DNA of 42,302 bases from Vallitalea sp. (GTDB taxonomy: Bacteria > Bacillota > Clostridia > Lachnospirales > Vallitaleaceae), in assembly GCF_025211055.1 (NCBI RefSeq), contig NZ_JAOARO010000031.1:1-42302 (forward strand), in the 5' to 3' direction. Position numbers and translations under genes: made by a program. Below, piece after piece: positions 8,383-16,383 of the stretch (the first letter of the stretch is position 1; each line of letters opens with the position of its first letter). Below the pieces are notes generated by a model, which saw only the letters and a list, made by a program, of their open reading frames with translations, was not told where the DNA came from and made no database searches.

Positions 8383-9996
8383 TTATATATAATTATATTT
8401 TTCAAGTATTAACATAGTAGTTAAAATTATTGAAAAGTAAATTGTTATGGTTAAACAAATCTGATTGAAACTTAAGTTGATTTCTCTAATATTATTAAAT
8501 AGCTTTATTTTTTTGTACAAGAATCTATAAAATAATAGACCAAGTATGATACTAACTATATAGAGTAAGCCTTTAATTATATAGCCATCTAATGTTATAT
8601 GTAGATTTACATTAAATAGGAATTTTATCAACTCGATTCCCATTATACCGCCTAGGAAACACAATGTTCCTAATATGGCTATTGCTATTTTTTGATTAAT
8701 GGGTGGAGAATATTTTTTACCATAATAAGAACCCTTGAACATACTTAGATATTTTACAAAAGATAAAATAGTACCAATATTAATAAGTATTAATCCATAA
8801 TCTAGTAAGCCGCTGTAACTACCTTTTTGTATTAGATATTTGGAAATACTACCATTGAAAAAGGGAGCACCTGTTATACCTAAAATAGCTATAAAAGTAA
8901 ATATACTAACGAAGGGCATCCGCTTGAAGACTCCTCTTATCTGACGTATATCTCTGGTTTCGTATTCTTCTATAATAATACCAGCTGTTAAAAATAATAC
9001 GGATTTAAAAATGGCATGGTTGATGATATGATAAATACTACCCCAATAACTATACGTGTTGTTAAAACTCAAACCAAAAATAATTAGACCGATTTGACTT
9101 ATAGTATGATAAGAAAGAATTAATTTTATATCTATTTGAGATAATGCAAAAATAAATCCCACTACAGCAGTCAAAAAACCCATAATAAGGAATATGTTAC
9201 TTGTATCAAATGCAGGTGAGAACATATTCTGAATTCTAAAAAATAAATAAACACCACACTTAACATATAATCCTGACAATATAGCTGAAACAATTGAAGG
9301 AGAGGAGTGGGTTCCATGAGCTCTAGGCAGCCAGCTAAATAATGGCATAACTGCTGATTTTAGACTAATAGCAGTTATGATTAAGCTATAAGGCAGTATC
9401 AATGATTTTATATCTTTAACTCTAAACATCTTATCCTGGATGATTGTAATATCCAGAGAACCAAAAATCTTGTATATGTATCCAATACCTATGAGAAAAA
9501 AAGTCATAGCTACTATATTTATAAGTAGATACAGCATGCCGTCATAAATTGACCTACTATCTTTTTTAAACATAATAAGTATACTAACAACAATAGTGGA
9601 TACTTCAATAAGAACATATAGATTGAAAAAATCCATTGATAGGAAAATACCATTTATCAAACCTTGAAGTATCAAGAATAAGAATAAAAACAAATTATTC
9701 ATATAATGCTTTCTGAAATTATATATTATCATGCATGTAAAGAGGAATATTGTAAGCATAACAAAAACAGAAGATATAATATCAGCTTTTAGTGCAATAC
9801 CTACACCAGCTTTATAATTACCTATAATGCTAGTTATCTGACTATTAATTTTTATATGAGTAAAATTAATAACACTACATACAAATAGAATTAGTTGAGA
9901 TATTAGTATTAAATGCTTATTGTATTTAGTTTTGAATAGGTAGGATATTGATGCAATTATAATTGGTAGTAAAATAAAATAATATAGCTGTATCAT
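8383..9996 (-). CDS. mrpD: Na+/H+ antiporter subunit D (MrpD/MbhH-like)
   Basis: Large proton-translocating subunit of the NuoL/M/N-MrpA/D superfamily, 537 aa with about 14 membrane helices. Key membrane charges are visible: a Glu in the LYVLIEVSTI helix (about residues 126-135), a Lys in LKSAVMPLFSWLPRAHGTHS, and a Lys in GLYVKCGVYLFF. A His/Lys-rich helix with LSYHTISQIGL follows. These match the antiporter channel residues of complex I and Mrp. The start overlaps the mrpC stop (ATGA), and it is the last gene of the operon. No MrpA-type second large subunit is present. It converges on the DUF421 gene with only 6 bases between. Confidence 0.92.
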   Translation of the reverse strand: MIQLYYFILLPIIIASISYLFKTKYNKHLILISQLILFVCSVINFTHIKINSQITSIIGNYKAGVGIALKADIISSVFVMLTIFLFTCMIIYNFRKHYMNNLFLFLFLILQGLINGIFLSMDFFNLYVLIEVSTIVVSILIMFKKDSRSIYDGMLYLLINIVAMTFFLIGIGYIYKIFGSLDITIIQDKMFRVKDIKSLILPYSLIITAISLKSAVMPLFSWLPRAHGTHSSPSIVSAILSGLYVKCGVYLFFRIQNMFSPAFDTSNIFLIMGFLTAVVGFIFALSQIDIKLILSYHTISQIGLIIFGLSFNNTYSYWGSIYHIINHAIFKSVLFLTAGIIIEEYETRDIRQIRGVFKRMPFVSIFTFIAILGITGAPFFNGSISKYLIQKGSYSGLLDYGLILINIGTILSFVKYLSMFKGSYYGKKYSPPINQKIAIAILGTLCFLGGIMGIELIKFLFNVNLHITLDGYIIKGLLYIVSIILGLLFYRFLYKKIKLFNNIREINLSFNQICLTITIYFSIILTTMLILEKYNYI

Positions 9997-10346
9997 ATAT
10001 TCTCTCCTCTTTTTTTAGTAGCTTTATACCAGTTAGTTGTACCATAACGATGATATAATGTGATGAACATAGTAAGACTAACTGCTGTTATTGAAATACC
10101 TATTACAACTGCTGTAATCATCAGAGCTTGAGGTAATGGGTCAGAAGTAACTTTTTCTATATTTTCACCAATAGGAGGTATAGAATTAGTAGTATAGTTT
10201 ATTGTTAAAAAAAATAAGATTATTCCAGATTGAATAATTCCCATAGAGATAATTGTCTTAATTATATTACGTCTAGCCAAAAGACCATACATTCCTATAA
10301 AAAACAATGCTATACCTATAGTTTGGCCATTTATTATATTATTCAT
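9993..10346 (-). CDS. mrpC: Na+/H+ antiporter subunit C (MrpC/NuoK-like)
   Basis: A 117-residue, three-helix NuoK homologue. It has the MrpC hallmarks GIIQSGIILFFLTINY and DPLPQALMITAVVIGISITAVSLTMFI. ATG 10346 is chosen because AGGGGG lies 8 bases upstream and the length matches MrpC; an in-frame TTG at 10391 would add 15 residues and run into mrpB. It partners MrpD in the membrane. Confidence 0.93.
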   Translation of the reverse strand: MNNIINGQTIGIALFFIGMYGLLARRNIIKTIISMGIIQSGIILFFLTINYTTNSIPPIGENIEKVTSDPLPQALMITAVVIGISITAVSLTMFITLYHRYGTTNWYKATKKRGENI

Positions 10347-10368
10347 ATTACAAACCCCCTTTTCTATA

Positions 10369-10755
10369 TTATCTGCTTTCAAAAAGTACAAATCTAAAGA
10401 AAATTATACTTAGACCACAATAAACTTTAGTCGCAATCAAGATGTTCATGATTATAAGATATATTTGGTTAAGTAGTGGTATAGAGGTTCCATTTAGATG
10501 GATTACGAATATAGTTACGATCAATATAATACACAGAAAAAGGATTTTCTCGATTTTTTGTAATCTAGATAATGAAACCTCTAATTCAGGATTTATGATA
10601 TATTGAATTATAAATGTTGAGCTGATAATTGCGCCACCTTGAAAACCGCCACCAGGTGTACTATGGCCATTTATTGTAATATAGATACCAAATAAAAATA
10701 TGATGGGGTACAATATTCCCAGTGAATTCATTAGAAGTTCGGATCTGCTTCTCAT
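10369..10755 (-). CDS. mrpB: Na+/H+ antiporter subunit B (MrpB/MbhF-like)
   Basis: A 128-residue membrane protein with about four helices. The MrpB/MnhB signature NGHSTPGGGFQGGAIISS is present at about residues 29-46. GAGGAGGT precedes the ATG by 7 bases. It lies between the MbhE-like gene and mrpC. Confidence 0.92.
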   Translation of the reverse strand: MRSRSELLMNSLGILYPIIFLFGIYITINGHSTPGGGFQGGAIISSTFIIQYIINPELEVSLSRLQKIEKILFLCIILIVTIFVIHLNGTSIPLLNQIYLIIMNILIATKVYCGLSIIFFRFVLFESR

Positions 10756-10769
10756 AACCTACCTCCTCA

Positions 10770-11027
10770 TTAATAATCTCCTTCATGTCTAGAAAAGTAG
10801 ATTATACCTATAATACTTACTAATAATAGTAAAGTTTCAAATATTGTATCAAACACTCTATAGTTCAAATAGATTGATGTAACTACATTAATGCTGCCAG
10901 TTTCTCTATAGCTATTTTTAATATAATAGTGTAGTACATCAGTAGCGTTATCTATGGGTATGATATCAAAAGATATACATAGGAAAAAAAGTAATATCAA
11001 ATATATAGCTATTAATTTTCTTCTCAT
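10770..11027 (-). CDS. MbhE-like antiporter subunit (MrpA C-terminal piece)
   Basis: An 85-residue protein with an N-terminal helix (residues 4-22) and a C-terminal helix (about 59-80). Between them is the conserved NVVTSIYLNYRVFDTIFETL segment, which corresponds to the last helices of MrpA and to MbhE of membrane-bound hydrogenases. The start overlaps the stop of the DUF4040 gene (ATGA). A negatively charged tail (RHEGDY) ends the protein. The assignment rests on this motif and operon position. Confidence 0.82.
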   Translation of the reverse strand: MRRKLIAIYLILLFFLCISFDIIPIDNATDVLHYYIKNSYRETGSINVVTSIYLNYRVFDTIFETLLLLVSIIGIIYFSRHEGDY

Positions 11028-11563
11028 AACAACGAATCTCCTTCATCTTCAAGAATGTAATCATGATTAACATTAATGCTACTGTTTATATCAATATAGC
11101 TTATTAAATCATCAAAATGATAATTTGATTTATCACCATAAATAGTTGTGTTAGTAACATTATGTTGTACAATTACATCGTAGGGGTAATCAGTAACTAT
11201 TTCTTCAATATTTTTATCTGATATGACAATATCAAGTTCTAGTTCTTTTTCATATGAGTAGTTACTTAATGTTTTACACAAAGCATTTTTTTGTATGATG
11301 GAATTAGTATCTTTTGGTTTTTCGATAATATAATATACTCTAAAAACTTTATATTTGTTTAATGCAACCAGATATATTATAGTTGATAGTGTACAACCTA
11401 TAACAGCTTCGGCAATAGCAACATCTGGTGCTTGGTATAATAAATAACAAAAAGAACAGAGTAATGAAAAAACACATAAATATACAATTGCTCTTCTAAG
11501 TGTATTAGTTTGAACAGAGAGAACAGCTAATACAACTAATAGTATTAATACAACTTCTAACAT
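11024..11563 (-). CDS. DUF4040/MbhD-like antiporter subunit with an extra soluble domain
   Basis: Residues 1-70 form three helices with the DUF4040 (MbhD, part of the MrpA C-terminus) pattern, including LYQAPDVAIAEAVIGCTLST. Family members of the MbhD type are about 90-100 aa; this one has 179. The additional ~105 residues are hydrophilic and acidic, with a possible alpha/beta alternation (ELELDIVISDKNIEEIV, YDVIVQHNVTNTTIYGD) and a strongly acidic end (EDEGDSLL). I do not recognise this tail. The gene overlaps its upstream neighbour mrpG by 1 base and its downstream neighbour by 4, so the reading frame is well supported. Confidence 0.82.
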   Translation of the reverse strand: MLEVVLILLVVLAVLSVQTNTLRRAIVYLCVFSLLCSFCYLLYQAPDVAIAEAVIGCTLSTIIYLVALNKYKVFRVYYIIEKPKDTNSIIQKNALCKTLSNYSYEKELELDIVISDKNIEEIVTDYPYDVIVQHNVTNTTIYGDKSNYHFDDLISYIDINSSINVNHDYILEDEGDSLL

Positions 11564-11859
11564 TAGTCATCATCTCCTATCCTTAGACCGCTAGTGTATG
11601 CTCCTCTAGCAATAGTATGTGTCGCCAAAGGGTTCAAAAAAAGCATAAGTAAAAGTATAAGTAATATTTTTAGGCTAAAGAAGCTAAAGCCTTTTATAAA
11701 AACAATACCAATAGTTATGGTTATAAATGAAGCGGTATCAATAACAGAAGATACTAATACTCTGGAGTAAAAATTCTTGAATTTAAAAAGTCCAATGAAT
11801 CCTATTAACATGAATATAAGACCAATAGATATAATAATATATCCAATAGTAATAACCAT
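11563..11859 (-). CDS. mrpG: Na+/H+ antiporter subunit G (MrpG)
   Basis: A 98-residue, three-helix subunit. The MnhG/MrpG signature NPLATHTIARGAYTSG is clear at about residues 76-91. It overlaps mrpF by one base (TAATG-type junction) and the DUF4040 gene by one base. Small Mrp subunits are needed for assembly of the whole complex. Confidence 0.92.
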   Translation of the reverse strand: MVITIGYIIISIGLIFMLIGFIGLFKFKNFYSRVLVSSVIDTASFITITIGIVFIKGFSFFSLKILLILLLMLFLNPLATHTIARGAYTSGLRIGDDD

Positions 11860-12113
11860 TAAATTTTCCCCTTTCCTTTTACAAATCTTGAAATGAATAT
11901 TATGCCGATTAAACCTAGTAATGTATATACTATAGCGATATCAAGTAAATAAGGTAAATCAAATAAGATTGAAAAGAGAAGTATCAACAGTATTATTTTT
12001 GCTGAGAACAGGTTAAGTCCCAAAAGTCTATCCCAAATAGTTGGACCTTTAATTATTATTAATATACTTAATATAGATAATACTAGCAAAAATGAAAATA
12101 AATAATAAATCAA
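11859..12113 (-). CDS. mrpF: Na+/H+ antiporter subunit F (MrpF)
   Basis: An 84-residue protein with three predicted helices. IIKGPTIWDRLLGLNLFSAKIIL matches the MrpF/MnhF pattern in which a GPT-x-x-DR-hydrophobic segment follows the first helix. It overlaps mrpE by 4 bases (ATGA) and mrpG by 1 base. Confidence 0.9.
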   Translation of the reverse strand: MIYYLFSFLLVLSILSILIIIKGPTIWDRLLGLNLFSAKIILLILLFSILFDLPYLLDIAIVYTLLGLIGIIFISRFVKGKGKI

Positions 12114-12589
12114 TGTTTCACTCCTTTTCTCAGTGCTTTCACAAGTTTCTTATTTATAATTTTCTCAGATTTTTCAGGATATGTAGTTAATATTAATAGC
12201 TTATTACCTTTTCTGTTTACAGTAACAGTCCCAGGAGTTAGAGTTATTGCATTAGCTAATAAAAATATTGACCACTCGTTGTTTAACGTTGTTTTTATAG
12301 GTACTAATCTAGGACTAATATTTGAAGTAAATATTAACTTGAATATACTAAACGTTGATGAATAAATATCAATGAATAGTATAAAGATAAATTTTATAAA
12401 CATAAAAAAAGATATATTTATGCTGTGCAAAAATTGTGAACCTCCTGGTATATGACAACTTATAAAAACAGAAAAAGATGAAAGAAGAAAGCCTTCTGCT
12501 ATTGTAAGTATTGAAAAACTGCCATATAGAATGCACCAAATCACAGTAAGAAATAAAATAAAAATTTTGTGGTTAATAATATATTTCAA
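12110..12589 (-). CDS. mrpE: Na+/H+ antiporter subunit E (MrpE)
   Basis: First gene of the antiporter operon, 159 aa. Membrane helices lie at about residues 9-25, 29-46 and 58-75. A soluble domain follows with the MrpE hallmark LANAITLTPGTVTV (about residues 111-124). Translation starts at TTG; GAGGAGG lies 6 bases upstream, and no ATG in frame fits. A strong promoter is seen upstream at 12619-12647. Confidence 0.9.
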   Translation of the reverse strand: MKYIINHKIFILFLTVIWCILYGSFSILTIAEGFLLSSFSVFISCHIPGGSQFLHSINISFFMFIKFIFILFIDIYSSTFSIFKLIFTSNISPRLVPIKTTLNNEWSIFLLANAITLTPGTVTVNRKGNKLLILTTYPEKSEKIINKKLVKALRKGVKH

Positions 12590-12618
12590 ACTATTCCTCC
12601 TCTATTTAATATACTATT

Positions 12619-12647
12619 ATAATAACAAAAAGCATAAGCATTTTCAA
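12619..12647 (-). promoter_or_regulatory. Promoter of the antiporter operon
   Basis: On the minus strand TTGAAA (12647-12642) is followed after 17 bases by TATTAT (12624-12619). The ribosome binding site and TTG start of mrpE follow about 30 bases later. Confidence 0.6.
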
Positions 12648-12801
12648 TATGATTTAAAGAATTATAATAATTATTCATTGTTATTTTGTAGTCTATTAAA
12701 ATATATAAATTATATATTTTAGTCAAAACTCTTTGTTCCTAGTATTGTAGATTTGTAGTAGTATTTTTTATTTTACTCTTCCATTTTATCAGCATTTGTA
12801 G

Positions 12802-12807
12802 TATAAT
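12802..12807 (+). promoter_or_regulatory. Candidate -10 box of the glycerol-3-phosphate operon
   Basis: A perfect TATAAT at 12802-12807 lies about 90 bases before the leader terminator. The -35 region (TTCCAT at 12779-12784, 17-base spacer) is poor, which would suit an activated or low-level promoter. Confidence 0.35.
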
Positions 12808-12830
12808 GAAGTTAAATATTAAATTAATTA

Positions 12831-12870
12831 AATAAGTTCCATACAAATTGAATAAGTTCCATACAATTAG
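12831..12870 (+). repeat. 20-bp tandem direct repeat in the glp leader
   Basis: Two adjacent 20-base units begin identically with AATAAGTTCCATACAA and differ only in the last few bases. They lie between the -10 box and the leader terminator, so they would be in the transcribed leader. Confidence 0.75.
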
Positions 12871-12895
12871 TTAAATTTAAATGTAGGAGAATGGG

Positions 12896-12940
12896 AGTCA
12901 CATTTAAATAGAGTTAGCTCTATTTATGTGTGGCTTTTTT
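12896..12940 (+). terminator. Leader terminator (attenuator) upstream of the glycerol-3-phosphate operon
   Basis: An 18-position hairpin has arms AGTCACATTTAAATAGAG and CTCTATTTATGTGTGGCT with a TTAG loop, one mismatch and two wobble pairs, followed by TTTTTT. It lies 51 bases before the start of the first gene and downstream of a candidate promoter, so it should abort transcription unless relieved. In Firmicutes glp operons such leaders are read through with the antiterminator GlpP when glycerol-3-phosphate is present; GlpP control here is inferred. Confidence 0.75.
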
Positions 12941-12990
12941 GTGTGTTTCTTATTATTTAATTACATTAATAATATAATGGAGGTCTTGAT

Positions 12991-14424
12991 ATGATTTATG
13001 ATATTAGTATTATAGGTGCAGGAGTTACTGGTTCACTAATAGCAAGACAATTATCTAAGTATAATTTAAAGGTATGTCTGCTAGACAAGGAATCAGACGT
13101 TGCTATGGGTACTAGTAAAGCAAATAGTGCAATTGTTCATGCGGGTTATGACGCAAAACCAGGTAGTTTAAAGGCTAAGTTTAATGTGAGAGGTAATGAA
13201 ATTATGGGTGACATTACAAAAGAATTATATGTTCCTTTTAAAAGAATTGGTTCTTTTGTAATAGCTTTTGATGAAGATGATATGGAGCAGATTAATACCT
13301 TATATGCTTATGGTATCAAAAACAAAGTATCTGACATGAAGATATTAACTAAAGAAGAAGTTAGGGAAATGGAACCTAATATGTCAGATAAGGTAATTGG
13401 TGCATTATATGCTCCTACTGCGGGTATTATATGTCCTTATGAATTGACTCTTGCAGCAGCTGAAAACGCTGTTGACAATGGGGTTGAATTGATTTTAGAT
13501 TGTGCTATAAAAGATATTAATAAAGTAGATAATAATTTTGAGCTTAATACCACAAGAGGTAAAATAGTAAGCAAGTACATAATAAATGCAGCAGGTCTTT
13601 TCAGTGATGATATTTCAGCTATGGCAGGAGATGATAGTTTTAAGATTAATCCTAGAAAAGGAGAATATCTATTACTTGATAAGAGACAAGGAAATGTAGT
13701 GAACAAAGTTATTTTCCAACCACCTACTGTAATGGGAAAAGGTATACTGGTTACACCAACTGTTGATGGAAATTTACTACTTGGACCAACAGCTGAAAAT
13801 ATCCTAGACAAAGCCGATATTTCTACAACTAGTATAGGTCTAGATAGAGTTATTAAAGGAGCAGTTAAGTCTATTCCATCAGTTAATACTAGGGATGTAA
13901 TAACATCTTTTGCAGGTCTTAGAGCATCATCATCCGTAGGAGATTTTGTTATTGAAAAATCAAAAAAAGTTGATGGACTTATAAATGTGGCTGGTATTGA
14001 GTCACCAGGGCTATCAGCTGCTCCAGCCATAAGTGAATATGTTATTGAAATTCTTAAGTCTATGGATATTGAGTTAGAAGAAAAAGAGAATTACATTAGT
14101 ACTAGAAAACCTGTTTATAGATTTCGTGAAATGGATGAAAGCGAAAGGGATCAATTAATTAAGAAAAACCCTTTATATGGTAATATAATATGTCGTTGTG
14201 AGACTATTACTGAAGGGGAAATAGTTGATTGTATTCACCGTTCTATTGGAGCTTCAAATTTGGATGCTGTAAAAAGAAGAACAAGAGCAGGTATGGGTAG
14301 ATGTCAAGGCGGTTTCTGTACTCCAAGAGTTGTAGATATTATTGCAAGAGAGCTTAATATTTCAAAAGAACAAGTAACGAAAATGGGTGGAAAATCCAAA
14401 GTGCTTGTAGGAAAGACAAAATAG
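12991..14424 (+). CDS. FAD-dependent dehydrogenase with BFD-like [2Fe-2S] tail (glycerol-3-phosphate dehydrogenase type)
   Basis: A 477-residue DAO-family flavoprotein. The FAD-binding motif GAGVTGSLIARQL is at residues 9-21. The C-terminal domain (about 398-460) holds the BFD-type iron-sulfur cysteines C401, C403, C438 and C443. This is the architecture of clostridial GlpA/GlpO-like proteins thought to oxidise glycerol-3-phosphate (or a related 2-hydroxyacid, as in LhgO) and pass electrons to a partner flavoprotein. GGAGG lies 9 bases before the ATG. The next two genes (FAD/NAD oxidoreductase, DUF1667) are its usual companions. The electron acceptor is not visible here. Expression is probably controlled by the leader terminator. 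Confidence 0.87.
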   Translation: MIYDISIIGAGVTGSLIARQLSKYNLKVCLLDKESDVAMGTSKANSAIVHAGYDAKPGSLKAKFNVRGNEIMGDITKELYVPFKRIGSFVIAFDEDDMEQINTLYAYGIKNKVSDMKILTKEEVREMEPNMSDKVIGALYAPTAGIICPYELTLAAAENAVDNGVELILDCAIKDINKVDNNFELNTTRGKIVSKYIINAAGLFSDDISAMAGDDSFKINPRKGEYLLLDKRQGNVVNKVIFQPPTVMGKGILVTPTVDGNLLLGPTAENILDKADISTTSIGLDRVIKGAVKSIPSVNTRDVITSFAGLRASSSVGDFVIEKSKKVDGLINVAGIESPGLSAAPAISEYVIEILKSMDIELEEKENYISTRKPVYRFREMDESERDQLIKKNPLYGNIICRCETITEGEIVDCIHRSIGASNLDAVKRRTRAGMGRCQGGFCTPRVVDIIARELNISKEQVTKMGGKSKVLVGKTK

Positions 14425-14478
14425 ATTTATAGATAAGTTAATAATGAATAATAAATACTAAAATGAGGTGAATTACAT

Positions 14479-15744
14479 ATGAACATAGTTGATTTAGCCA
14501 TTATTGGTGGAGGACCAGCAGGTATGGCTGCTGCAATTGAGGCATATAAGAATGGTATAAATGACATTCTAATTATTGAAAGAGATAATGAGTTAGGAGG
14601 AATTTTACAACAATGTATTCATAATGGGTTTGGTCTTCACATATTTGGAGAAGAGTTGACTGGACCAGAATATGCAGATAGATTTGAAAAAGAAGTAGGA
14701 AAGTTAGGAATCCATTTTAAGCTAAAAACCATGGTATTAAACATTAGTAAAGATAAAGTTGTTACAGTAGTAAATTCTTCAGATGGACTTCTTAATATAA
14801 AAGCCAAAGCTATTGTACTTGCTATGGGTTGCAGAGAAAGAACAAGAGGAGCTCTTAATATACCTGGTTTACGACCAGCTGGTATCTATACAGCAGGAGC
14901 TGCCCAACGTTTTGTTAACATGGAGGGATACATTCCTGGAAAAGAAGTAGTAATATTAGGTTCAGGAGATATTGGACTTATTATGGCTAGAAGAATGACT
15001 CTAGAGGGTGCCAAAGTCAAGATGGTATGTGAGTTACTTCCTTATTCAGGAGGTTTGACAAGAAATATTGTACAATGTCTTGATGATTATAATATTCCTC
15101 TCAAACTAAGTTATACAGTTGTTAACATTCATGGAAAAGAACGTTTGGAGGGTATAACGATAGCCCAGGTTGATGAAAATAGAAAGCCTATAAAAGAAAC
15201 ATATGAGTACGTATCTTGTGATACGCTATTATTATCAGTTGGACTAATTCCTGAAAATGAGCTTTCACATGAATTAGGTATAAAAATTGATAGAGTCACA
15301 TCAGGTCCTGTTGTGACAGAATCTATGGAAACTTCTGTAGAAGGTGTATTTGCTTGTGGTAATGTAGTTCATGTTCATGATTTAGTGGATTTTGTTACAG
15401 CTGAAAGTAGATTAGCAGGAAGATGTGCCGCTAGATACATAAGCGATAATAAAAAAGTAAAACAAAAAGATACAATTAAGACATTTGCTGGTGAGGGTAT
15501 TAGATATGTAGTTCCTCATTTAATTAATAAAGAATTAGTTCAAGATGAGAATAAACTCTATTTTAGAGTAGTAGATGTTAAGAAGAAAGTTAATATAGTA
15601 TTAAAATCAAAAGATAAAGTTATCTATTCTAAGAAAAGACCTAAGGTAGCTCCAGGAGAAATGGAAAGTATAGAATTAACTAATAAAATATTAGATGCCA
15701 TGACAGAAGGCGAAAATTTAGTAGTTATGTTGGAGAAACAATAA
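14479..15744 (+). CDS. FAD/NAD(P)-dependent oxidoreductase, partner of the glycerol-3-phosphate dehydrogenase
   Basis: A 421-residue pyridine-nucleotide-disulfide-type oxidoreductase. The FAD motif GGGPAGMAAAIEAYKNG is at residues 11-27 and the NAD-binding motif ILGSGDIGLIMARRM at about 158-172. A C-terminal FAD segment EGVFACGNVVHVHDLVDFV completes the fold. The conserved CIHNGFGLHIFGEELTGPEY after the first motif is typical of the group paired with GlpA-like enzymes. It probably moves electrons between the dehydrogenase and NAD(H) or another carrier. The ribosome binding site GAGGTG precedes the ATG. Confidence 0.85.
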   Translation: MNIVDLAIIGGGPAGMAAAIEAYKNGINDILIIERDNELGGILQQCIHNGFGLHIFGEELTGPEYADRFEKEVGKLGIHFKLKTMVLNISKDKVVTVVNSSDGLLNIKAKAIVLAMGCRERTRGALNIPGLRPAGIYTAGAAQRFVNMEGYIPGKEVVILGSGDIGLIMARRMTLEGAKVKMVCELLPYSGGLTRNIVQCLDDYNIPLKLSYTVVNIHGKERLEGITIAQVDENRKPIKETYEYVSCDTLLLSVGLIPENELSHELGIKIDRVTSGPVVTESMETSVEGVFACGNVVHVHDLVDFVTAESRLAGRCAARYISDNKKVKQKDTIKTFAGEGIRYVVPHLINKELVQDENKLYFRVVDVKKKVNIVLKSKDKVIYSKKRPKVAPGEMESIELTNKILDAMTEGENLVVMLEKQ

Positions 15745-15773
15745 TTCTTTATTATTGAAATGGAGGTATTAGC

Positions 15774-16142
15774 ATGATTGAAGAAAGAAAGTTGGTATGT
15801 ATTGCCTGTCCAATCGGGTGTAATATAGCAGTTACATTGGAAGAAGGTAAAGTAATAAATGTTGAAGGAAATACTTGTAAAAGAGGAGAAACATATGCTA
15901 TAGCAGAATGTACTCATCCTACTAGAACATTGACAACTACTATGAGAGTGCGTAATGGCAAGAATCCTCTTGTGTCAGTTAAGTCTGATAAGCCATTACC
16001 AAAAGAATCACTATTTGAGTGCATGAAAGCAATAAATAAAGTTGTTTTAGAGGCTCCTATGAAAATAGGTAATATTGCTATTAGAGATATAGTAGAAGGA
16101 GTTAATATAGTACTGACTAGAGATGCAGATACAGTTGATTAA
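15774..16142 (+). CDS. DUF1667 family protein
   Basis: A 122-residue protein. The N-terminus carries a Cys motif (CIACPIGC at residues 9-16, then C37 in GNTCKRG and C46 in AECTHP), a likely Fe-S or metal site resembling the start of molybdopterin oxidoreductases. Then come PTRTLTTTMRV and KPLPKESLFECM, typical of DUF1667. Members are encoded beside the two flavoproteins above in clostridial glycerol operons, so it is probably an electron-transfer subunit. The function is inferred from context. Confidence 0.87.
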   Translation: MIEERKLVCIACPIGCNIAVTLEEGKVINVEGNTCKRGETYAIAECTHPTRTLTTTMRVRNGKNPLVSVKSDKPLPKESLFECMKAINKVVLEAPMKIGNIAIRDIVEGVNIVLTRDADTVD

Positions 16143-16164
16143 TAGTTTGAGCTAATAAAAGTGG

Positions 16165-16218
16165 TAAAACATATTTTATATTTAACTAACGTATAGAATA
16201 TGTTTTATCTTTTTATTT
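16165..16218 (+). terminator. Terminator of the glycerol-3-phosphate operon
   Basis: Arms TAAAACATATT and AATATGTTTTA enclose a 21-base loop, followed by TCTTTTTATTTT. Confidence 0.75.
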
Positions 16219-16383
16219 TAATAAATTGATTCCAATTTTTTGTTCTTTTTTTAATACTTTTACTATAATTATAGATTGAATAATAATTTTATTGTATAAT
16301 CAAGTATGTAAATTAAATGGACAGTAAATATTTAAATGGATTATATACATAAAAATATATTAAATTATAAAGAAGGGTGGATT

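Noticed and set aside
12531..12722. Open frame of 63 codons on the plus strand, upstream of and overlapping the mrpE start
   Set aside because: It is low-complexity Tyr/Asn/Lys-rich, overlaps mrpE and its promoter on the other strand and has no ribosome binding site.
13437..14030. Long minus-strand open frame (197 codons) inside the glycerol-3-phosphate dehydrogenase gene
   Set aside because: The plus-strand frame has clear family motifs throughout; the reverse frame is Ser/Pro-rich antisense sequence without a start signal.
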